Shown one piece after another: positions 59,561 through 64,000 of a DNA stretch of 64,000 nt. A program made the translations under genes and the position numbers. Within the stretch, counting starts at the first letter, position 1, and the number at the start of each line of letters is the position of its first letter. The notes under the pieces were generated by a model. It searched no databases. It was not told the origin of the DNA and saw only the letters and a list, made by a program, of their open reading frames with translations. Source of the stretch: Verticillium longisporum (taxonomy: Eukaryota; Ascomycota; Sordariomycetes; Glomerellales; Plectosphaerellaceae); contig JAETXT010000001.1 of NCBI GenBank assembly GCA_019188255.1, forward strand, positions 3,410,001 through 3,474,000. Reading direction: 5' to 3'.

Positions 59561-60310
59561 GATGGGCCCAGCCCAAGACCGACCGCCGGGGCCGACATCT
59601 TCCCAGGTCAGGGGGAGATTGTACATGTAGCTGGGTACCCACTCTTCTCTAGCCACAGAGCCATGCGGAGGGTTGGTCGAAGCCTCAGGGCAGAATGGCT
59701 GCCCATGGTCCGACATCTCGCCTCCGCTCCCGCTTCTAGAGTTCTTCCTTTTGCCTCAGGTCGATCTCAGAAATGGATGATCCGTGCACCGAAGCCACCA
59801 ATCTGGCAAAAGCCCCGGTAAGGTTGAGTCAACTTACCAACAGACTTCGGTCCATGTGAAGTCTCTCCTCCCTTCTTGAATTCCGTTTCATTGACCATGA
59901 CAAGCTTTCAATCGTTGCCTTGTGATGACTCTCCCCGGGTCTAATTCCATGCGAAGGGCTAATTAGGTTGCCGCAAGAAAGAGCATGGCTCGTATGCTGT
60001 TGTGCGCCCGTAAGAAAACGTCACTGCCGAAGGGATTCTGTCAGGCGCCTAATTTAGAGACAATTACTTTTGGTCATCCAGACCTCTGCGGCCTGCTCAG
60101 CTGGCAGATGATAAACCCCTCGAATATATTGTGGTTTATCCTTGATGCTTTCCAGGGTTTACATGTACTCGTACACGAGGACGACGCCGCGATGGAAAAC
60201 GTATACATGTAGTGATGTCTTGTTCATCTATTCATGAGTTCCAAGAGAGCAAGGCAGGGGAAGGGAACTCCACCTCAACCCCCTTGCACGCCCCCGACCC
60301 AGGCCTGCTT

Positions 60311-60313
<3 letters not shown>

Positions 60314-60349
<36 letters not shown>
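60314..60349. repeat. (TC)18 microsatellite
   Basis: An uninterrupted TC dinucleotide run of 36 bases. Confidence 0.95.
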
Positions 60350-60353
<4 letters not shown>

Positions 60354-60646
60354 ACGCCCCCTGGCCAAGGTACTAAGAAGCTAACGCCTGCCACCACGTT
60401 TTTAGGCTGTCAGGCCAGGGAGGTGGTCCAGCGTAGGTACATCCGCCAGAAGGTACTTGTCACGGTACCCGACGCCTTTCACCACTGTCGCTTGCATGAG
60501 CTGCCTGCCACAGGCGCGCAAAACGAGACGACGCGACCACCCCCTCCCCCTCCCCGTCCCCAGCCTACCTAACTTTCCCTTACCCTGATCCTGGCATGAA
60601 TGACTTGCAACATACTTTTATCTCATCGCACCCCCTTCCCCCTCCC

Positions 60647-60687
60647 CCACCCTTTCCTCCCACGCCCCCACCCTTTCCTCCCACGCC
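60647..60687. repeat. 21-nt pyrimidine-rich tandem repeat
   Basis: Two exact copies of CCACCCTTTCCTCCCACGCC start 21 bases apart within a longer C/T tract (about 60628-60700). Confidence 0.85.
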
Positions 60688-61112
60688 CCCTCCCTCCCCA
60701 ATTCAAGTGATACCTTCGCCGCTGAAGACGCTAGGAGAGAACTGGCCATCTTCTGGCCGTTGACGCTGGTCTTTCTATAAGAGACCCTTGTCGTCCCAGA
60801 CATCTTGATCAGCTTGAAATGCTGCGCACTGCTCTCACGTCGTTCACGTTCCGTACCACAGTGCAACTGATCTCCTCTTCTTTGCAACGTCAACGCAGAC
60901 CAAGGTGTCGTTACTTTCGTGCTGTTGTGAGCACCGTGCCCCGGAGTAAGAGGCCTGTTCCCTGGGTCGCCCCCAAACCCGGCACCCTCATCCACCCTCA
61001 TCCATACCTACCTTCGGGTGACCAGCACCGATACCTCCAGGGCGTCTTACAAAACCGTCCTTCAAGTCCGCCACCCGAAATTTGTCCCATCCTGCACTCC
61101 CTTCCACCTACC

Positions 61113-61138
61113 TATATATATATATATATACACACACA
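61113..61138. repeat. (TA)9(CA)4 microsatellite
   Basis: A TA run passes into a CA run 20 bases before the start codon of the next gene, so it lies in its leader or core promoter. Confidence 0.9.
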
Positions 61139-61158
61139 TCCCACTCCTTAGACACACA

Positions 61159-61599
61159 ATGCTGTCTCTCAACCCGCAACAAGACTATCAACACCAGCCT
61201 CGCTGCCTCCCATTCAGACCCTTCACCTCAGGCCGCCCCTCCTCCGACCTGCCGTTGTACACCATGGCCATGGGCAACAGCACCGCAAGTGGCCTCGGTG
61301 CCTCTTCCTCGGCAAAACTGTCCAAGACTGCCACGACTTCATCTGCCACCGTGGCGCAAGCTCTCGAGGTTGCACGAGAGAGCCCAGACGGCGCCTCGGA
61401 TTCCACAATCAGCGGTATCCTCGAGGAGGCCCTGGAACAGACTTGGTCCAAAATCACCGCACAGCCAAGCTCCTACATCATGAGCCGAGACGAGTTTGCC
61501 GTCTTCAACTACTTCCAACATCGGTTTGTCGATAACCGTACCGCGACGGAGGCGAGAAGCCGGTATTGGGACAATATGACAGGGCCACCCGCCAACTAA
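61159..61599 (+). CDS. Small fungal protein of unknown function
   Basis: Intronless, 146 residues; a second in-frame ATG (residue 36, MAMGNSTASG) could be the true start. The N-terminal half is Ser/Thr/Ala-rich and probably disordered. The C-terminal half looks like a compact helical module: ATVAQALEVARESPDGASDS, TISGILEEALEQTWSKI, QPSSYIMSRDEFAVFNYFQH and FVDNRTATEARSRYWDNM. Phrases of the type SPDGASDxTIxxILExAL and YxMTRDEFAVFNYFQ are, to my memory, shared by short proteins in Hypocreales, but I know no function. No signal peptide or membrane segment. The (TA)9 run just upstream may affect expression. Confidence 0.65.
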   Translation: MLSLNPQQDYQHQPRCLPFRPFTSGRPSSDLPLYTMAMGNSTASGLGASSSAKLSKTATTSSATVAQALEVARESPDGASDSTISGILEEALEQTWSKITAQPSSYIMSRDEFAVFNYFQHRFVDNRTATEARSRYWDNMTGPPAN

Positions 61600-63200
61600 G
61601 AAGGGAGGGGAAAGGGCCCGATGCCGTGACGGCGCTTCGCCAGATGGACGCAGACCCTAATCAACCTACCCTAGTAGCACTGCAGATGTTGGTGCTGCTC
61701 CAGACTTTGGCTTGGCGACACCCCTCCCTATCCCCGCTCCTCCGTCGGGCGAAAGCAGCAGAGCTCTCTGTTCCTGCAAACATGAGCCCATTCCACTGCA
61801 TCGTTACGAGCGCCCTCATACTTGCAACCCAACCTCGCCGTTCAGGCCAATCGGGTCGAAACAATCTCGGCTCTTGGCGGTCATACGCTGCAACACCGGA
61901 GCATCAACTCCTCGCTCACGCTCACAAGGGCACAGGTCGCGCCCGGGCGAAGTGTTGGACAGACACAGCGGTTGGTGTACCCGGGGCGAGAGCTTCCCGT
62001 TCGGGGCCAACGTATTCGTTCCTGGCCGGTCTTGTGTCACTCCAACCTTGTCGACACCCAGCAACGGCTAAGGGTTCCTTGTATGACGGGAGTCTGAGGC
62101 TACCGTGTCTCATCTGCCGACGACCCCGTGGTCACTGGATGATTGTCATCGAACGCCGTTTCGACCATGTGTTCGTCAGAACCGCCCACGGCCGACAAGG
62201 CGATGTACAAAACCCTGGCACTGCCAGCATGGTGATTGTGGCTCTGCGTCGTTTTAGTGTTTTTGGATGATACCTCCAGTATACCGCTGATTTTCTGCAT
62301 ACTCGTCAGCATTGCGAGGAGCCACACCTTGTATTTTTCATTATTGGCGCACGAGGGGTTTCGTTTTTTTTTGGGACCATCATGACAGCACTCAACGGCT
62401 TATTTCGAGGACGATTCAGGTTTCTCACCCTTAGAAGGGATGACCAGCCTGGGCTACAAGACACAATTTAATCAATGACACATAACAAATGGCCATGAGG
62501 TGGTTGCGACGAGAAGATCGTACAAGCCATGCTCCTGCTTTGGTTTCCTGGCGATTCATGTAGCTGGATGTGGTTGAGAGGTTCTGACCCGATGTTGAAG
62601 CTACACCGGACCAATGACGGAGGGGATTCGGAACATTCTGCCGTCATGCACTGACCAGAGGTGGGTACACAAGTTGACAGGGTACCTAGGCATTTACCAA
62701 ATGGTACCTAGACTGGCGCGATACCACTGTAATCTTTTCAGGGCAGCCGCCAAGAGCCTGGGAATTAGGTACTTGTACCTCATCTCCCCCTCCCACCCCC
62801 GGCCCCTCCGCCTGCCTACAAGTACGTACCTTACGTCATCTTTCTGTGTCAACCATTGCACGTTGACACTGCGGCCCACCACTGTTTGATGGCCAACCGC
62901 CATGGAGTAAACATTCTGGATACGACATTCAGCATTCAACGTCCACACTTTGTTTACGTTCATATGGAGAATCCCACCGTCGCACGACTCATCGATTAGG
63001 ACGTGCAGCTATTGGGCTTTTAACTCCGAAAATTGCTTCGGGCCAACTGATTCAGCAGGTGCGCCTCAGCTGACGTACACCTCCCCACGCTTGCCAGTGT
63101 CACGACTCACAACCCTTTGGTGCCACGACACCCACTCGGTGCAGCATCGGCATTCTCCCATACAAACCTCCAAATTCTGACGTTGGATACCGAACTCATC
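61600..63200. other. Intergenic region
   Basis: A plus-strand open frame (61566-62270) overlaps the end of the previous gene, but its translation has no domain and changes character halfway. Two GGTACCTAG words lie near 62680 and 62702. Otherwise nothing seen. Confidence 0.45.
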
Positions 63201-64000
63201 ATGCTGCTGTTGCGTGGCTGGATTATCGTAGCAGCACTGGCGGTCCCTGGCTTGAGTCTACACCCGGAGGTGTTCGCCTTGTCACGCCAGGCGTCTAACG
63301 ACTCGCAAAAGCCGATCTCGCACGCCTCGCAGTCCCTGAATGGCAATTCCCAGCCTTTGCAGTGTTTCCAGGTCGCCCAGCCAGTGCTGGGCCCGACGGG
63401 GCCAGTGTACCAGGCTGACAACGAACCCGGATTCGATGCTGTGCGGTCGAAGGACTCCTGCGTTGTGCAACTCATGTCCCACTCCTTCGGCTTCAGCTAT
63501 GGAAAGCCGTTCGTCGGTGAGTGAATACACTCTGCTGGAAGACAAGACGACACACTAGAGCTGAAGCTGACAAAGAGCCGCAGGCCATTATACCCCCGCC
63601 TGCATGCGAATTCGACAGGGTTATTATGAACTTTACTGTCAGCTCGTCGGGACGGCAGTTTGATCGTTTGGCCCTGATGTTTCTCAATGACACTGAAGTG
63701 TGGCGAACTTCGACTGCCGAGCCGAAGCCAACCCCTGGTATTGTGTGGACGTACTGGAAGGACATGACGGAGTTTCTCGCCCTCTGGAGGTCGCCTCAGA
63801 CGATCATATTTGAACTCGGAAACCTCGTTGGTACGTGCTCTGACGAATCTGGGGAAAAGAAAGAAATCTCCAGCTCCGTGCTTCTCCTGCCAGAAGCTGA
63901 CTCTCCAATAGACGAGACGTATACAGGTTCCTTCAACTGCACACTGACGGCAACCTTCTTCAAGAGCCAAGTAACCCGTCAGCACCAGGGTGGCACCCCA
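63201..64000 (+). CDS. PNGase A-type peptide N-glycanase, 5' part, one-base frame break
   Basis: PNGase A family amidases remove N-glycans from glycoproteins in the secretory path or outside the cell. The gene runs off the window end. A signal peptide is clear: MLLLRGWIIVAALAVPGLSL. Exons 63201-63516, 63584-63830 and 63912 onward; introns of 67 nt (GTGAGT...GCCGCAG) and 81 nt (GTACGT...GCTGAC...CAATAG). Family sequence: LQCFQVAQPVLGPTG, SCVVQLMSHSFGFSYGKPFV, then CEFDRVIMNFTVSSSGRQFD, RLALMFLNDTEVWRTSTAEP, GIVWTYWKDMTEFLALW, TIIFELGNLV joined to DETYTGSFNCTLTATFF. Between the first splice (GHYT) and CEFDR, a C5 run (63593-63597) needs one more C to read GHYTPPPACEFDR. Good family match; completeness unknown. 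Confidence 0.82.
63593..63597. other. Frame break in the PNGase A gene at a C5 run
   Basis: With the phase-1 splice giving GHYT, six C are needed to continue PPPACEFDRV. With five, the frame reads PACMRIRQ and leaves the family. Confidence 0.65.

Larger units (their letters stand above)
55892..61158. other. Gene-poor region with microsatellites
   Basis: 5.3 kb with no supported gene. The frames are short or overlap on both strands without domains. It holds a 34-nt-spaced direct repeat at 59513-59560, a (TC)18 run, a 21-nt pyrimidine tandem, a (TA)9(CA)4 run, and repeated GTACATGTA-type palindromes (57364-57373, 59621-59629, 60161-60168). Confidence 0.5.

Noticed and set aside
61566..62270. 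Plus-strand 234-codon frame overlapping the small protein gene
   Set aside because: It starts inside the preceding gene and shows no domain; the second half reads like random translation.

Overview
This is nuclear DNA of a filamentous ascomycete. Almost every protein gene is interrupted by short introns of about 55-110 nt with GT(A/G)AGT-type donors and a CTAAC/CTGAC-like branch site close to the acceptor. The recognisable proteins are Pezizomycotina types: an ApsA/Num1 cortical anchor, neutral trehalase, isocitrate lyase, CCZ1, a MARVEL/Nce102-like protein, PNGase A and a DUF7580 protein. The flavour is Sordariomycetes, most likely Hypocreales; that placement is from protein style, not from a search.

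Layout. 0-3.9 kb: no gene seen, pyrimidine-rich leader of the next gene. 3.9-8.2 kb: ApsA/Num1-like PH protein (+). 9-9.9 kb: OTU deubiquitinase (+), convergent with a thiol/thiopurine methyltransferase (-, 10.0-10.9 kb). 11.7-12.9 kb: SRY1-type serine/hydroxyaspartate dehydratase (+), convergent with a membrane-anchored amidohydrolase (-, 13.1-14.9 kb) that carries a nonsense codon. 16.6-17.0 kb: very basic small protein. 17.5-19.2 kb: disordered protein of unknown function. 21.2-22.5 kb: porphobilinogen synthase paralog with an altered zinc site. 24.3-27.2 kb: large unknown Cys/His-rich and coiled-coil protein. 28.2-29.9 kb: VPS62-like. 31.7-33.2 kb: DAO-family FAD oxidoreductase. 33.9-35.2 kb: eIF2-beta, divergent from a Mim2-like mitochondrial import factor (36 kb). 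37 kb: MARVEL protein. 39.2-41.6 kb: CCZ1. 42.4-44.5 kb: two degenerate fragments (DUF7580 and ankyrin) joined head to head. 44.7-46.5 kb: isocitrate lyase. 48.3-50.8 kb: neutral trehalase. 50.8-61.2 kb: gene-poor, with only a FAM210/DUF1279 (Nat2-like) gene. 61.2-61.6 kb: small conserved-looking protein. 63.2 kb to the end: 5' part of a PNGase A gene.

The genes are mostly unrelated housekeeping genes; I see no biosynthetic or defence cluster. Trehalase and isocitrate lyase are neighbours on one strand and both serve reserve/acetate carbon metabolism, but there is no evidence of joint control. Five otherwise well-conserved genes (OTU, FAD oxidoreductase, eIF2-beta, Nat2-like, PNGase A) each need one base added to or removed from a homopolymer to restore frame. 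Since eIF2-beta is essential, the simplest reading is homopolymer errors in the assembly, so broken frames here need care. The most interesting biological candidates are a string of five LC8-type motifs in the ApsA/Num1 homolog, the remodelled zinc site of the porphobilinogen synthase paralog, a 6-nt initiator exon in eIF2-beta, and the head-to-head junction of two NLR-type gene remnants.
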